Shown here in pieces: positions 17,265 through 25,654 of a stretch of 64,000 nucleotides of DNA. Below the pieces are notes generated by a model. The model was not told where the DNA came from. It was given only the letters and a program-made list of their open reading frames with translations, and searched no databases. The DNA lies in contig JBMNHO010000002.1 in NCBI GenBank assembly GCA_050950425.1, positions 1,054,001 through 1,118,000 of the forward strand. The letters are read 5' to 3'. This DNA is from RGIG529 sp050950425. Its GTDB lineage: Bacteria; Bacillota; Clostridia; Oscillospirales; Oscillospiraceae. Each line of letters opens with the position of its first letter. Position 1 is the stretch's first letter. The position numbers were made by a program, and so were the translations under genes.

Positions 17265-18302
17265 TTGAAACGGATGTTTGCCGCTGTATTTCTTCTTCTT
17301 TTGCTTCTTTTTTTGCTTCCGCTCTTGCTGCTCTCCTCCGGCTCCAACGGGGCGGCGCCGACGGCCACTTTGCCCGCGGATGCCGCCCCTCCGCCCACTT
17401 TGGCGGGCGCTTTTTCCGACGCCGACACCCAGCTTCGCGTTCTGACAGACGACGGTGTTTCCGTCGTTTCCATGGACAAGTATTTGTTCCGGGTGGTGGC
17501 CGCCGAGATGCCCGCCTCCTTCCAGCCGGAGGCGCTGAAAGCCCAAGCCATCGCCGCCCGCACGTATGCCCTGTACAAAATGCGAAACGGGCCGTCCAAG
17601 CGCCATCCGGAGGCAGACCTTTGCACCGACAGCAGCTGCTGCAGCGCCTTTGTCACAGAAGAGACGGCGCAAAAAAACTGGGGCAGCAAGTCGGATGAAT
17701 ATACGAAAAAAATTCAACAGGCCATTTCCGAAACAGACGGACAGGCCATTTTATATGAGGGGGAGCCCATCAACGCCGTGTTCCATTCCTCCTCCAGCGG
17801 CGCAACGGAGAGCGCCGCGCTGGTCTGGGGGGCGAGCGTCCCTTATCTTTCCAGCGTCGCCTCCCCGGAAAACGGGGACACCGTTCCCAACTACCAAAGC
17901 ACCGTGGAGCTTTCCGCCGAGTCGTTCCGGTCTGCTGTTTTAAACGAGTATCCCCAGGCGGATTTTTCCGGCACACCTGAACAATGGATCGGCACGCCCA
18001 GCTGTTCCGGCGCGGGAAAAGTGCTGTCCGTCCCCGTCGGCGGCGTCACGGTGACGGGCCGGTCGCTGCGCAGCCTGTTTGGCCTGCGCAGCACGGCGTT
18101 TTCTGTTTCCGTCAAAGAAAACACCGTGGTCTTTTCCGTCACGGGATACGGCCATGGCGTCGGCATGAGCCAGTACGGCGCCAACGAATACGCCGCCCGG
18201 GGCTGGAGCTGCCGGAAGATCTTAACCTGGTATTACCACGGTACTGTCATAGGCGCTTGGAAGGCGTCTTCCTCCGACGCCCTATATCAAAAAAATGCAT
18301 AA
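17265..18302 (+). CDS. spoIID: Stage II sporulation protein D (lytic transglycosylase)
   Basis: A 345-residue protein with an N-terminal membrane anchor (residues 3-25, mostly Leu/Phe) and a SpoIID/LytB domain. SpoIID cleaves stripped glycan strands as part of the SpoIID-M-P engulfment machine. The conserved VVAAEMPASFQPEALKAQAIAARTYALYKM segment includes the catalytic Glu; CTDSSCCSAF, VFHSSSSGATESA and the C-terminal GYGHGVGMSQYGANEYA are typical. The TTG at 17265 is chosen because GGGAGG lies 9 nt upstream. A weak sigma-E-like pair (GGAATAAA at 17168, GATATTAT at 17192) precedes it. The stop codon lies inside the terminator stem. Confidence 0.93.
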   Translation: MKRMFAAVFLLLLLLFLLPLLLLSSGSNGAAPTATLPADAAPPPTLAGAFSDADTQLRVLTDDGVSVVSMDKYLFRVVAAEMPASFQPEALKAQAIAARTYALYKMRNGPSKRHPEADLCTDSSCCSAFVTEETAQKNWGSKSDEYTKKIQQAISETDGQAILYEGEPINAVFHSSSSGATESAALVWGASVPYLSSVASPENGDTVPNYQSTVELSAESFRSAVLNEYPQADFSGTPEQWIGTPSCSGAGKVLSVPVGGVTVTGRSLRSLFGLRSTAFSVSVKENTVVFSVTGYGHGVGMSQYGANEYAARGWSCRKILTWYYHGTVIGAWKASSSDALYQKNA

Positions 18303-18325
18303 GCCGCCAGGGCTTATGCATTTTT
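18289..18325. terminator. Bidirectional terminator of spoIID and ricT
   Basis: AAATGCATAAGCC pairs with GGCTTATGCATTT around a 5-nt loop, with A and T runs on either side. It contains the spoIID stop codon and ends 3 bp before the ricT stop. Confidence 0.9.
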
Positions 18326-18327
18326 AT

Positions 18328-19617
18328 TTACTTTTTTTCCTGCCCTGTCCCTTTTTCCTCTTTTGGGGGATGCCCTTGCTTGGAACCGCTCTTTCCGTGG
18401 CCGCGGTGGGGGTACCGCCGCTTCTCCTGGGCTTTCGCGCTTACCCCCTCTTCCCGGTGCTTTGCCTTGTCCCCCTGGGGCTTTTGTCCCTGGCGGATCC
18501 TCGGCTCTTTCGTCCCCCGGAAGGGCTTTTGCCCCTTTCCTTCTCTCGGCTCTTTTTGGGCGCCCTTTGTCTCTCTGGCGCCCTCTTCGGCCTCCTTGAG
18601 GGGCCTCGCTTCCTTCCCCCCCTTGTTTTCCCACTTCTTTCCGTGGCTGCCCGGGGGGGTTCTCTTCTCCCGGCGGACGGGCGCCTTTTCCTTTTGAGCG
18701 GCCAGCTCCGCCGCCTTTCGCTCTTCTCTTGCCTGCTCCATCGTTTTGCGGATGTGGGCCGCTTGGAGCTCCTCCTGGGTCTCGTATCCGTCCGGGCGCT
18801 TGCCCTTCCCGGACCGTATGACCTTAATGTCCCGAAATCCATAACACTTTGGGGTTTCCGGCGCGATGTCCAGCCGCACCTTTGTCTGTTCCCGCAGCAG
18901 CTGCACCCCGGAAACAGTCCCCACTCCGTCCGGCGTCTCCACAAAAGAGTCCTGCTTCGGCGCCCGCTTGACCAAGTCCTCATACGCCTCCTGCTCATAT
19001 TTCAGGCAGCACATCAGCCGGCCGCAGGTGCCGGAAATTTTTGTGGGGTTCAAAGACAAGTTCTGGGTCTTTGCCATTTTGATGGAAACGGGCTGAAAAT
19101 CGTCTAAAAACCGGTTGCAGCAAAAGGGCTGGCCGCAGATGCCAAGGCCCCCCAGCATCTTCGCCTCGTCCCGCACGCCGATCTGGCGCAGCTCGATGCG
19201 GGTACGAAACACGGAGGCCAGGTCTTTCACCAGTTCACGAAAATCCACCCGCCCGTCAGAGGTGAAAAAGAACAGGATCTTGCTCCCGTCGAAATTATAC
19301 TGCACGTTTACCAGCTTCATCTCCAGCTTATGGTCCGCGATTTTCTGCTGGCAGACCTCCATGGCCCAGCCTTCCTTTTTCCGGTTGGCCTCCCGCATGC
19401 TCTGGTCTTCCTCCGTGGCAATGCGAACCACGGCCCGCAGCGGAGCCGTTACCTCGCTGTCCTCCACCATGGTGTTTCTTTGTACGCACTTGCCGAATTC
19501 CAGCCCCCGGGCGGTTTCCACGATCACCGGGGCGCCTTCCTCCACCTGCTTGCCCGCAGGGTCAAAAAAATAAATCTTTCCACCGCTTTTAAAGCGGATT
19601 CCTACGATCTCTGTCAA
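18328..19617 (-). CDS. ricT: PSP1-domain protein RicT/YaaT with long charged tail
   Basis: A 429-residue RicT (YaaT). In B. subtilis RicT works with RicA and RicF in a complex carrying Fe-S clusters that helps RNase Y process transcripts and affects sporulation, competence and biofilm. The PSP1 core is residues 1-265. Cluster ligands are visible in ICGQPFCCNRFL (Cys 161, 166, 167) and TCGRLMCCLKYE (Cys 198, 203, 204). Residues from about 270 on are an extra 160-residue tail of Lys, Arg, Glu, Gly and Pro, absent from the roughly 275-residue Bacillus protein and probably disordered. It abuts holB with no gap, as in B. subtilis yaaQ-yaaR-holB-yaaT. Confidence 0.92.
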   Translation of the reverse strand: MTEIVGIRFKSGGKIYFFDPAGKQVEEGAPVIVETARGLEFGKCVQRNTMVEDSEVTAPLRAVVRIATEEDQSMREANRKKEGWAMEVCQQKIADHKLEMKLVNVQYNFDGSKILFFFTSDGRVDFRELVKDLASVFRTRIELRQIGVRDEAKMLGGLGICGQPFCCNRFLDDFQPVSIKMAKTQNLSLNPTKISGTCGRLMCCLKYEQEAYEDLVKRAPKQDSFVETPDGVGTVSGVQLLREQTKVRLDIAPETPKCYGFRDIKVIRSGKGKRPDGYETQEELQAAHIRKTMEQAREERKAAELAAQKEKAPVRREKRTPPGSHGKKWENKGGKEARPLKEAEEGARETKGAQKEPREGKGQKPFRGTKEPRIRQGQKPQGDKAKHREEGVSAKAQEKRRYPHRGHGKSGSKQGHPPKEEKGTGQEKK

Positions 19618-20574
19618 TCACGTCGCTCCTTTCTCCATCACTTCCGCGCACAGGACATGCAGCAGCCCTGCGCAGTGACCCAGGCCCACGTTGGCCTCGC
19701 TTTGTGCCTTCAGCACCCGAATAACATCTAAATAAAGAAGGATCTGCCGGGTTTGAAGCCGGGACCCGGCGTCCTTCCGGTACACAGCTTTTCCCAGTTC
19801 TTTTTGCAGCCGCTCTTCCAGCGCCTGCAAAAAGGGAGGCCAGTCCTCCCTTGAAAGCCCCTCCAGCTCCACGGCCCGCTCCAAAAGCCCCATGTCATCC
19901 CGCTTGCGCAGACAGGCCCAAAACGCGTCTGCCCGGGCGGCAGCGGGGTCTTTGGCCTCGGCTTCCGCCTCCAGCCGGGAAACGGCGCGGCCCAAAAAGC
20001 CGCCGCAGGCCCGGGCCTCTTTTGCGATCTCCTCTGCCGGCGCCTCCGGAAAGCGGCGCCGGAGGTACGCAAATCCCGCCTCAAAGGAAACAGGGGACAG
20101 GCGCAGCGTTTCGCAGCGGGAGCGGATCGTTTCCAAAACAGCGTCCTCATCGTCTGAAAGAAGCAAAAACACGGCGTAGGAAGGCCCTTCTTCCAGCACC
20201 TTCAGCAGCGCGTTCTGGGCCGCTGACTGGACTGTTTGCATTCCGTCGATGATATAAATTTTTCGCAGCCCCTCGTTGGGCCTGATGTAAGCGTCTTTCC
20301 GCAGGGCGCGCGCCTCCCCCACCCCGGGGGCGCTGATCCATTTCACATCCGGGTGAATGTGAAGCCACGTTTTTCGGCAGCCCTGACAGGCGCCGCAGGG
20401 CGCCTCCCCTTTGCCGGCGCATAAAAACACAGCCGCCAGCAGCAGCGCCAGCGTATGCTTTCCGCTGCCGGCGGGGCCGGCCAGTAAATACGCGTGGGAA
20501 AGCCCCCTCTCCCTTTTCTGGGCACAAAGGCGCGAGAGAAGCCCTTCGTTCCCCGCCAATTCCGGACGGTTCAT
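19618..20574 (-). CDS. holB: DNA polymerase III delta-prime subunit
   Basis: A 318-residue clamp-loader subunit of the AAA+ fold. It has the P-loop AGPAGSGKHTLALLL near residue 35, the zinc module CAGKGEAPCGACQGC, the KVLEEGPSYAVFLLLSDD stretch and the arginine-finger region ETIRSRCETL. Length is normal. It lies between darA (3-bp gap) and ricT (adjacent), the conserved origin-proximal Firmicute order; tmk and yaaR are missing from this version. Confidence 0.9.
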   Translation of the reverse strand: MNRPELAGNEGLLSRLCAQKRERGLSHAYLLAGPAGSGKHTLALLLAAVFLCAGKGEAPCGACQGCRKTWLHIHPDVKWISAPGVGEARALRKDAYIRPNEGLRKIYIIDGMQTVQSAAQNALLKVLEEGPSYAVFLLLSDDEDAVLETIRSRCETLRLSPVSFEAGFAYLRRRFPEAPAEEIAKEARACGGFLGRAVSRLEAEAEAKDPAAARADAFWACLRKRDDMGLLERAVELEGLSREDWPPFLQALEERLQKELGKAVYRKDAGSRLQTRQILLYLDVIRVLKAQSEANVGLGHCAGLLHVLCAEVMEKGAT

Positions 20575-20577
20575 CGG

Positions 20578-20898
20578 CTACGCCCGCTCAAAATGCTCAA
20601 TGTCCAGCACAAAGATGGTTGCGCCGCCCACAGAAACATCCGCGGGAACCCGGGGATAGTACCCGTTGACCTCGGAATGGATGGGAACCGCTTCCCGCCG
20701 GCTATGAGACTGTTCTTTGATGATATCAATGGCCTGCTGCACTCTGTCTTCATCCACACCCATCAAAATGGTCACGTTTCCGGCCATCAGAAATCCGCCG
20801 GTGGTGGCCATTTTGGTGGCGGCAAACCCGTGCTTCGTCAACATACGAAGGGCAGCACCGGCATCGTCGGAGTTGAGGATTGAAAGTATGAGCTTCAT
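20578..20898 (-). CDS. darA: Cyclic-di-AMP receptor protein DarA/PstA
   Basis: A 106-residue PII-like protein that binds c-di-AMP as a trimer. It matches the B. subtilis DarA (YaaQ) pattern: MKLILSILNSDD at the start, ATKMATTGGFLMAGNVTILMGVDEDRVQQAIDIIKE, and the C-terminal VGGATIFVLDIEHFERA. I start at 20898, where GGGAGG stands 9 nt upstream; a longer reading to 20952 would overlap the promoter region. Its target is still unclear in most species. A TATAAT on the minus strand at 20932-20937 probably starts the darA-holB-ricT transcript, back to back with the pyrG promoter. Confidence 0.92.
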   Translation of the reverse strand: MKLILSILNSDDAGAALRMLTKHGFAATKMATTGGFLMAGNVTILMGVDEDRVQQAIDIIKEQSHSRREAVPIHSEVNGYYPRVPADVSVGGATIFVLDIEHFERA

Positions 20899-20993
20899 AA
20901 CGAAATGCCTCCCTGTTGCTACTTTCCCATTATTATAACCCATCCGTTTCAATTATGCGAGACATTTTTTCACGTTGTTTCCGCCCATTTACC

Positions 20994-21022
20994 TTGACGG
21001 GGTACCCGTTCCTATGTAAAAT
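20994..21022 (+). promoter_or_regulatory. Sigma-A promoter of pyrG
   Basis: TTGACG (20994-20999), 17-bp spacer, TAAAAT (21017-21022), followed by GGGAAGG near the expected start. I see no attenuator hairpin between it and the gene. Confidence 0.8.
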
Positions 21023-21065
21023 GGGAAGGTGTATATTTTGTTTTCGGAAGGGAGCATTTGATTCT

Positions 21066-22667
21066 GTGAAATATATTTTTGTAACAGGCGGCGTGGTGTC
21101 CGGGCTGGGCAAAGGGATCACCGCCGCTTCTTTGGGGCGCTTGCTCAAGCAGCGTGGTTTATCCGTCACGCTGCAAAAGTTTGACCCCTATTTGAACGTA
21201 GACCCGGGGGACATGAGTCCCCTTCAGCACGGAGAGGTCTTTGTCACGGACGACGGCGCGGAAACAGACCTGGATCTGGGCCATTATGAACGGTTTACCG
21301 ATGTAAACCTCACGGTGAACTCCAGCACCACCTCGGGGAAAATTTATTGGCACTTGCTGGACAAAGCCCGCTGCGGCGGCTTTCCCGGGGGCACCTTGCA
21401 GGTGATCCCCCATGTGACCAACGAGATCAAGGCCCGGATTTACCGGGCCGCGGAAACAAAAGCCGATGTGGTGATCACGGAAATCGGCGGTACGGTGGGG
21501 GACATTGAGTCTTTGCCTATTTTGGAGGCCGCCCGCCAGGTTACAACCGAGATGGGAAGGCAAAACGTCATGTTTGTCCACGTTTCCCTCATTGTGAATA
21601 TCCCCGGATCCACAGAGCTGAAAAGCAAGCCCACTCAGCACTCTGTGAAAGAACTCCTTTCCCTCGGCATTCAGCCGGATGTCATTGTCTGCCGGTCAGA
21701 ATATCAAATCCCCGTTGAACTGCGGGAAAAGATTTCCCTCTTTTGTAATATCCCGTCGGAAAACGTCATACCCAATCTCAACCTGCCGGTGTTGTACGAG
21801 ATCCCTTTGATGCTGGAAGAAGAGGGGCTTGGCAACGTGGTCTGCAAGCGGCTGGAGCTTTCCTGTCACGAGCCGGATTTGACGGAGTGGCGGGCCATGG
21901 TGGAGCGGGCCAAAGCCGCGAAGACCACTGTGAAAATCGGCCTTGTGGGGAAATATGTGGCCCTGCGGGACTCGTATCTCAGCGTGGCGGAGGCGCTGAC
22001 CCACGGGGGCATTGAAAATGACGTGTCCGTGGAGATCGACTGGATCGACTCGGAGCGGCTGACCCCGGAAAACGCCCCGCAAATGCTGGGGGAATGCGAC
22101 GGAATTTTGGTGCCTGCCGGGTTCGGAGACCGGGGGATTGACGGGAAAATTGCCGCCGCCCAGTATGCAAGGGTACATAACGTGCCTTATTTTGGCATCT
22201 CCTTGGGCATGCAGGTGGCGATGGTCGAATTCGCCCGGCACGTGCTGGGTCTGGACGACGCCCACTCGGAAGAGATGAACCCCCGGGCGCCCCATCTGAT
22301 CATTCGCATCCCGCCGGAGCGGAAGGACGGCTCGGACAAGGGCGGGCCCATGCGCCTCGGGGCATGCCCCTGCCGCATTACGGACAAAGCGTCTCTCGCG
22401 TACCGGGCATACGGCCAAGCGGAGATCAGCGAGCGGCACCGCCATCGATATGAGTTTAACAACGACTATCGGGACGCGTTCCAAAAAGTGGGGATGCTGT
22501 TTTCCGGGGTTTCTCCCGACGGAGATCTGGTGGAGATTGCGGAGCTGGGCGGACACCCCTGGTTTGTGGGGGTGCAGTACCACGCGGAGCTGAAAAGCCG
22601 GCCAAACCGGGCGCACCCGCTGTTCCGCGCCTTTGTGGGCGCCGCCCTTTCTCACAAAAAGGGCTGA
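21066..22667 (+). CDS. pyrG: CTP synthase
   Basis: A 533-residue enzyme that aminates UTP to CTP using glutamine. The N-terminal synthetase domain begins VKYIFVTGGVVSGLGKGI, with the metal and nucleotide motifs LNVDPGDMSPLQHGEVFVTDDGAETDLDLGHYERF and ITEIGGTVGDIES. The C-terminal glutaminase domain has GILVPAGFGDRGIDGKI. Where other CTP synthases have a Cys nucleophile in the GICLGMQ motif, this one reads YFGISLGMQVAMVEF: a Ser replaces the Cys. The His-Glu pair at the end (FVGVQYHAELKSRP) is kept. The start is a GTG with GGGAG 11 nt upstream; the open frame further up crosses the promoter. Confidence 0.95.
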   Translation: MKYIFVTGGVVSGLGKGITAASLGRLLKQRGLSVTLQKFDPYLNVDPGDMSPLQHGEVFVTDDGAETDLDLGHYERFTDVNLTVNSSTTSGKIYWHLLDKARCGGFPGGTLQVIPHVTNEIKARIYRAAETKADVVITEIGGTVGDIESLPILEAARQVTTEMGRQNVMFVHVSLIVNIPGSTELKSKPTQHSVKELLSLGIQPDVIVCRSEYQIPVELREKISLFCNIPSENVIPNLNLPVLYEIPLMLEEEGLGNVVCKRLELSCHEPDLTEWRAMVERAKAAKTTVKIGLVGKYVALRDSYLSVAEALTHGGIENDVSVEIDWIDSERLTPENAPQMLGECDGILVPAGFGDRGIDGKIAAAQYARVHNVPYFGISLGMQVAMVEFARHVLGLDDAHSEEMNPRAPHLIIRIPPERKDGSDKGGPMRLGACPCRITDKASLAYRAYGQAEISERHRHRYEFNNDYRDAFQKVGMLFSGVSPDGDLVEIAELGGHPWFVGVQYHAELKSRPNRAHPLFRAFVGAALSHKKG

Positions 22668-22706
22668 CAACCCCCTCACCCCCGGTTGAGCGAAGGAGGT
22701 TCTCCT

Positions 22707-22817
22707 GTGGCGCTTGTTCGCCGTGCCACTTCTGTTTCGCGGATGCCGGAAGCGGCTGCACGGGCTTCGTCTGCTGCCTTTTCGGCTTTTTGGCTTTTCT
22801 TTTCACCTCGGTTGTAA
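22707..22817 (+). CDS. Possible 36-residue small ORF after pyrG
   Basis: A GTG-initiated frame of 36 codons with a textbook AAGGAGG 7 nt upstream (22693-22699), 39 bp after pyrG and before its terminator. The product starts MALVRRATSVSRMPEAAARA and ends in an aromatic patch, FSAFWLFFSPRL. No homolog is recognised. It could be a real small protein or a chance frame behind the Shine-Dalgarno of a lost gene. Nothing else is seen in the 348-bp gap 22668-23015 except the terminator. Confidence 0.3.
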   Translation: MALVRRATSVSRMPEAAARASSAAFSAFWLFFSPRL

Positions 22818-22890
22818 TCCGGCTCCGCGCCCATTCATTGAAACGGCAAAAGAAAGGCGCGGACATCTGCAACGGGCAAAATAACAACAA

Positions 22891-22934
22891 AACACCGGAG
22901 AAAGAGGAAACGTCCTCCTTCTCCGGTGTTTTTT
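22891..22934 (+). terminator. Terminator after pyrG
   Basis: AACACCGGAGAA pairs with TTCTCCGGTGTT, with an inner GAGGA/TCCTC pair, followed by a T run. Confidence 0.85.
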
Positions 22935-23015
22935 GCTGCCGTGGGGGCTGCCTTTTCCCTCTGCCGCCAGCGGCTTTCTTGCCCCTTCGCTTTTGCATTG
23001 ATTGTGCTGCGCTGA

Positions 23016-24272
23016 TTACTTGGTGTTGATATTGATGTATTCCGCCCGCAGCTTGGAATACATGATTTTTTGGCCGCTGTACAAGCCATAGTACCCGGAC
23101 AGCACATAGCTGACGCCGCAGGCAACGGCAAACAGCAAAAGTCCCTTCGCGCCGAACAGCTCGATGCTGAGAATGATGGACGCAACGGGACAGTTGACCA
23201 CCCCGCAAAACAGAGCCACCAGCCCCAAAGCGGCGCCAAAGCCGGGGTTCAGCCCCAAAAGCCCCCCGGCAAAGCAGCCGAAGGTGGCCCCCACGAAAAA
23301 TGTGGGCACGATTTCTCCGCCCTTAAACCCGGCGCTGACGGTAACCGCCGTAAACAAAAGCTTCCACAAAAACGCTTCCGGCCGGGCCGCCCCGGAGAGG
23401 GCCGCCGAAATCACCTGCATCCCCGCGCCGTTATAATCCCGGGTGCCAACCAGATATGTAAGCCCGATGAGCACCGCGCCCCCCAAGGCGATCCGCACCC
23501 ATTCGTTGGGCAGAAACCGAAAGGCCAGCGCCTCTCCCTTGTGGATGGCCACGCAGAACAAAATGCTCAGCAGGGCGCAAAGAACGGAAAGGGCCAGCAC
23601 CTGCAACATAACGACGCCCCCCAGCTCCGGAACGCCTTGCAAAACATACCGGGTAGGCGGCACCCCAAAGGCCAGAGAAACCCGGCATGCCACCAAAGAG
23701 GCCGCCAGGCAGGGAACAAAGCCGGAGTAATACAGCACGCCCACGCTGACCACCTCCAGGGCAAAGAGCGTGGCAGTGAGGGGCGTTCCAAACAGGGCGG
23801 AAAACACCCCGCTCATCCCGCACAGAACCGCCAGATGCATGTCTTTTTCGTCCAGCCGGAACAGGCGGCCCGCCTGGGTGCCGATGCACCCTCCCAGCTG
23901 AAGGGCGGCCCCCTCCCGCCCGGCGGAGCCGCCCAGCAGATGGGTGATCACCGTGCTGACAAAAATCAGGGGTGCCAGCAAAGCCGGCACCTGCTCCTCT
24001 GTCCTGATACAGCAGATCACCTGGTTTGTTCCCGTACTCCCGCTGATGCGGCAAAGCCGGTACAGCAGCACAATGACAAGGCCCCCCAAGGGCAAAAACC
24101 AGATGGCCCCGGGATGGGCCTCCCGAAATCCGGTGGCATATTCCACGCTGAGATGAAACAGGGAGCCGACAAGGCCGCCCACTCCCCCCACCAGGCCGGC
24201 AATCAAAAGCCATTTTAGAAAAACGGCCAGGTACCGCGCCGCCGCTACACACAAGGTTTTCTTTTCATTCAT
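23016..24272 (-). CDS. CLC-type anion channel/antiporter, closest to the fluoride (CLC-F) branch
   Basis: A 418-residue CLC membrane protein with hydrophobic helices throughout. Gating-glutamate motif: THLLGGSAGREGAALQLGG. Second pore motif: GFKGGEIVPTFFVGATFG. Chloride-selective CLCs usually read GREGP and GxFxP here; the GREG(T/A)xxQ and GFKGGExxP forms are those I associate with CLC-F fluoride/proton antiporters. The first pore loop, however, reads GSTGTNQVICCIR rather than the GNN form of known CLC-F proteins. There is no CBS domain. Fluoride export is thus a reasonable inference, not proven; no fluoride riboswitch is visible. It is the last gene of the leftward yifB-thiI-cinA group, 110 bp after cinA. 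Confidence 0.88.
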   Translation of the reverse strand: MNEKKTLCVAAARYLAVFLKWLLIAGLVGGVGGLVGSLFHLSVEYATGFREAHPGAIWFLPLGGLVIVLLYRLCRISGSTGTNQVICCIRTEEQVPALLAPLIFVSTVITHLLGGSAGREGAALQLGGCIGTQAGRLFRLDEKDMHLAVLCGMSGVFSALFGTPLTATLFALEVVSVGVLYYSGFVPCLAASLVACRVSLAFGVPPTRYVLQGVPELGGVVMLQVLALSVLCALLSILFCVAIHKGEALAFRFLPNEWVRIALGGAVLIGLTYLVGTRDYNGAGMQVISAALSGAARPEAFLWKLLFTAVTVSAGFKGGEIVPTFFVGATFGCFAGGLLGLNPGFGAALGLVALFCGVVNCPVASIILSIELFGAKGLLLFAVACGVSYVLSGYYGLYSGQKIMYSKLRAEYININTK

Positions 24273-24382
24273 CTTCCTCTGTCATCCCCTTTGCACACAG
24301 AGCGTCCACCCCCGAAGAGGCGGACGCCCATATTGAATGGATTCTCTGATTACGGTATTTGCCATATTTCCATAGGTTCCAA

Positions 24383-25654
24383 TTACCGCATTTCCGCTGT
24401 TTTTTCAATCTCTTTTCCGGTGAGGTACCGGCGGGCCATGTCAAGGCCGTGGAGGGTCGCCATAATCCGCACCCAGCCCCGGTCCCGCCCCACGTGGACT
24501 TTTCGCACATAGGTGCCGTCCTTTGTGGCAAGTCCTGCATAAACCAGACCCACGGGATTGTTTTTTTCGTCCGGCTCCGGCCCGGCTACCCCGGTGACGC
24601 TGATGGCAAGATCCGCCCCCAGCACCCGGCGGGCGCCCTCCGCCATGTACCGGGCCGTCTCCTCCGACACGGTGCCTTTTTCCGCTATGACCTCTTTGGG
24701 AACACCCAGCATGTTTTGCTTCACGTCCGCCGAATAGGACACGACAGCCCCCAAAAACACGGCGGACGCCCCGGGTAGGTCTGTAAACCGCTTGGCCAAA
24801 AGACCCCCGGTGCAGGATTCCGCGGCGGCCAGAGTCAAGCCCTTTTCCTTCATTTTTTCAAACACCACGGCCTCCAAAGACGGCACGTCAAACCCATAGA
24901 CCACGTCGCCTAGGGTTTTTGCCACCTGTTCCATGACAGGCTGGACCATCCGCTCCGCTTCCTCCTTCGTGGAAGCCTTGGCCGTCACCCGCAGCATGAC
25001 CTCCCCTTCCTTGGCATAGGGCGCCACCGTGGGGTTTTCCATCTGCTGCATCATGCCCTTCAGCTTGTTTTCCACAGCCGGCTCCCCCATGCCGAACACA
25101 TGGATGGTGCGGGAGAAAATCGTCGCGTCGGACAGGGTTTTCAGATATGGCACAGCGCAGTGTTCGAACATGGACGCGCACTCTCTCGGCGGGCCGGGGA
25201 GCATTAAAACATGAATCCCGTCCGCCACAAAGGCGCAGCCCGGCGCCGTGCCGCAGCTGTTGTCGAACACGGTGCAGCCCTCGGGCATCATCGCCTGCTG
25301 CATACTGTTTTCCGGCACCTTTCGTTTGTCGTTATGCATAAAATAATCGCGGATTTTCTGGGCGGAGGGCTCGTGCATCAAAAGGGGCTTTCCAAAGGCC
25401 TCCGCCAGGGTCTGCTTTGTGAGATCGTCATATGTGGGCCCCAGCCCCCCTGTGGTGATGATGATATTCGCCCTCTTTTTCGCAACTTCCACCGCTTCCT
25501 TGAGCCGCTGGGGATTGTCCCCCACCACCGTGTGGTAATACACCGTGATCCCCAGCTGGGACAGCGCCCGGGAGATGACCTGTGCGTCGGTGTTGGCGAT
25601 GTCGCCCAGCAAAAGCTCTGTTCCAACCGCCAGAATTTCCGCGACATAATTCAT
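24383..25654 (-). CDS. cinA: CinA: competence/damage-inducible protein, NMN amidohydrolase
   Basis: A 423-residue two-domain protein. The N-terminal MoaB-like domain (MNYVAEILAVGTELLLGDIANTD, IIITTGGLGPTYDD) has ADP-ribose pyrophosphatase-type activity in characterised members. The C-terminal domain (LAAAESCTGGLLAKRFTDLPGAS...GAVVSYS, ISVTGVAGP) deamidates nicotinamide mononucleotide. Its start overlaps the thiI stop by 4 bp, so translation is coupled. A role in pyridine nucleotide recycling fits the pncAB operon elsewhere in the window; involvement in competence is historical. Confidence 0.95.
   Translation of the reverse strand: MNYVAEILAVGTELLLGDIANTDAQVISRALSQLGITVYYHTVVGDNPQRLKEAVEVAKKRANIIITTGGLGPTYDDLTKQTLAEAFGKPLLMHEPSAQKIRDYFMHNDKRKVPENSMQQAMMPEGCTVFDNSCGTAPGCAFVADGIHVLMLPGPPRECASMFEHCAVPYLKTLSDATIFSRTIHVFGMGEPAVENKLKGMMQQMENPTVAPYAKEGEVMLRVTAKASTKEEAERMVQPVMEQVAKTLGDVVYGFDVPSLEAVVFEKMKEKGLTLAAAESCTGGLLAKRFTDLPGASAVFLGAVVSYSADVKQNMLGVPKEVIAEKGTVSEETARYMAEGARRVLGADLAISVTGVAGPEPDEKNNPVGLVYAGLATKDGTYVRKVHVGRDRGWVRIMATLHGLDMARRYLTGKEIEKTAEMR

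Noticed and set aside
22456..23208. Minus-strand open frame across the pyrG end and the pyrG-CLC gap
   Set aside because: It overlaps pyrG and the pyrG terminator, has no ribosome site, and its product is low in complexity (Lys/Gln/Pro).
24273..24382. Fluoride riboswitch ahead of the CLC gene
   Set aside because: Only a simple GCGTCC/GGACGC hairpin (24301-24328) is seen; the conserved pseudoknot segments of the crcB motif are not there.
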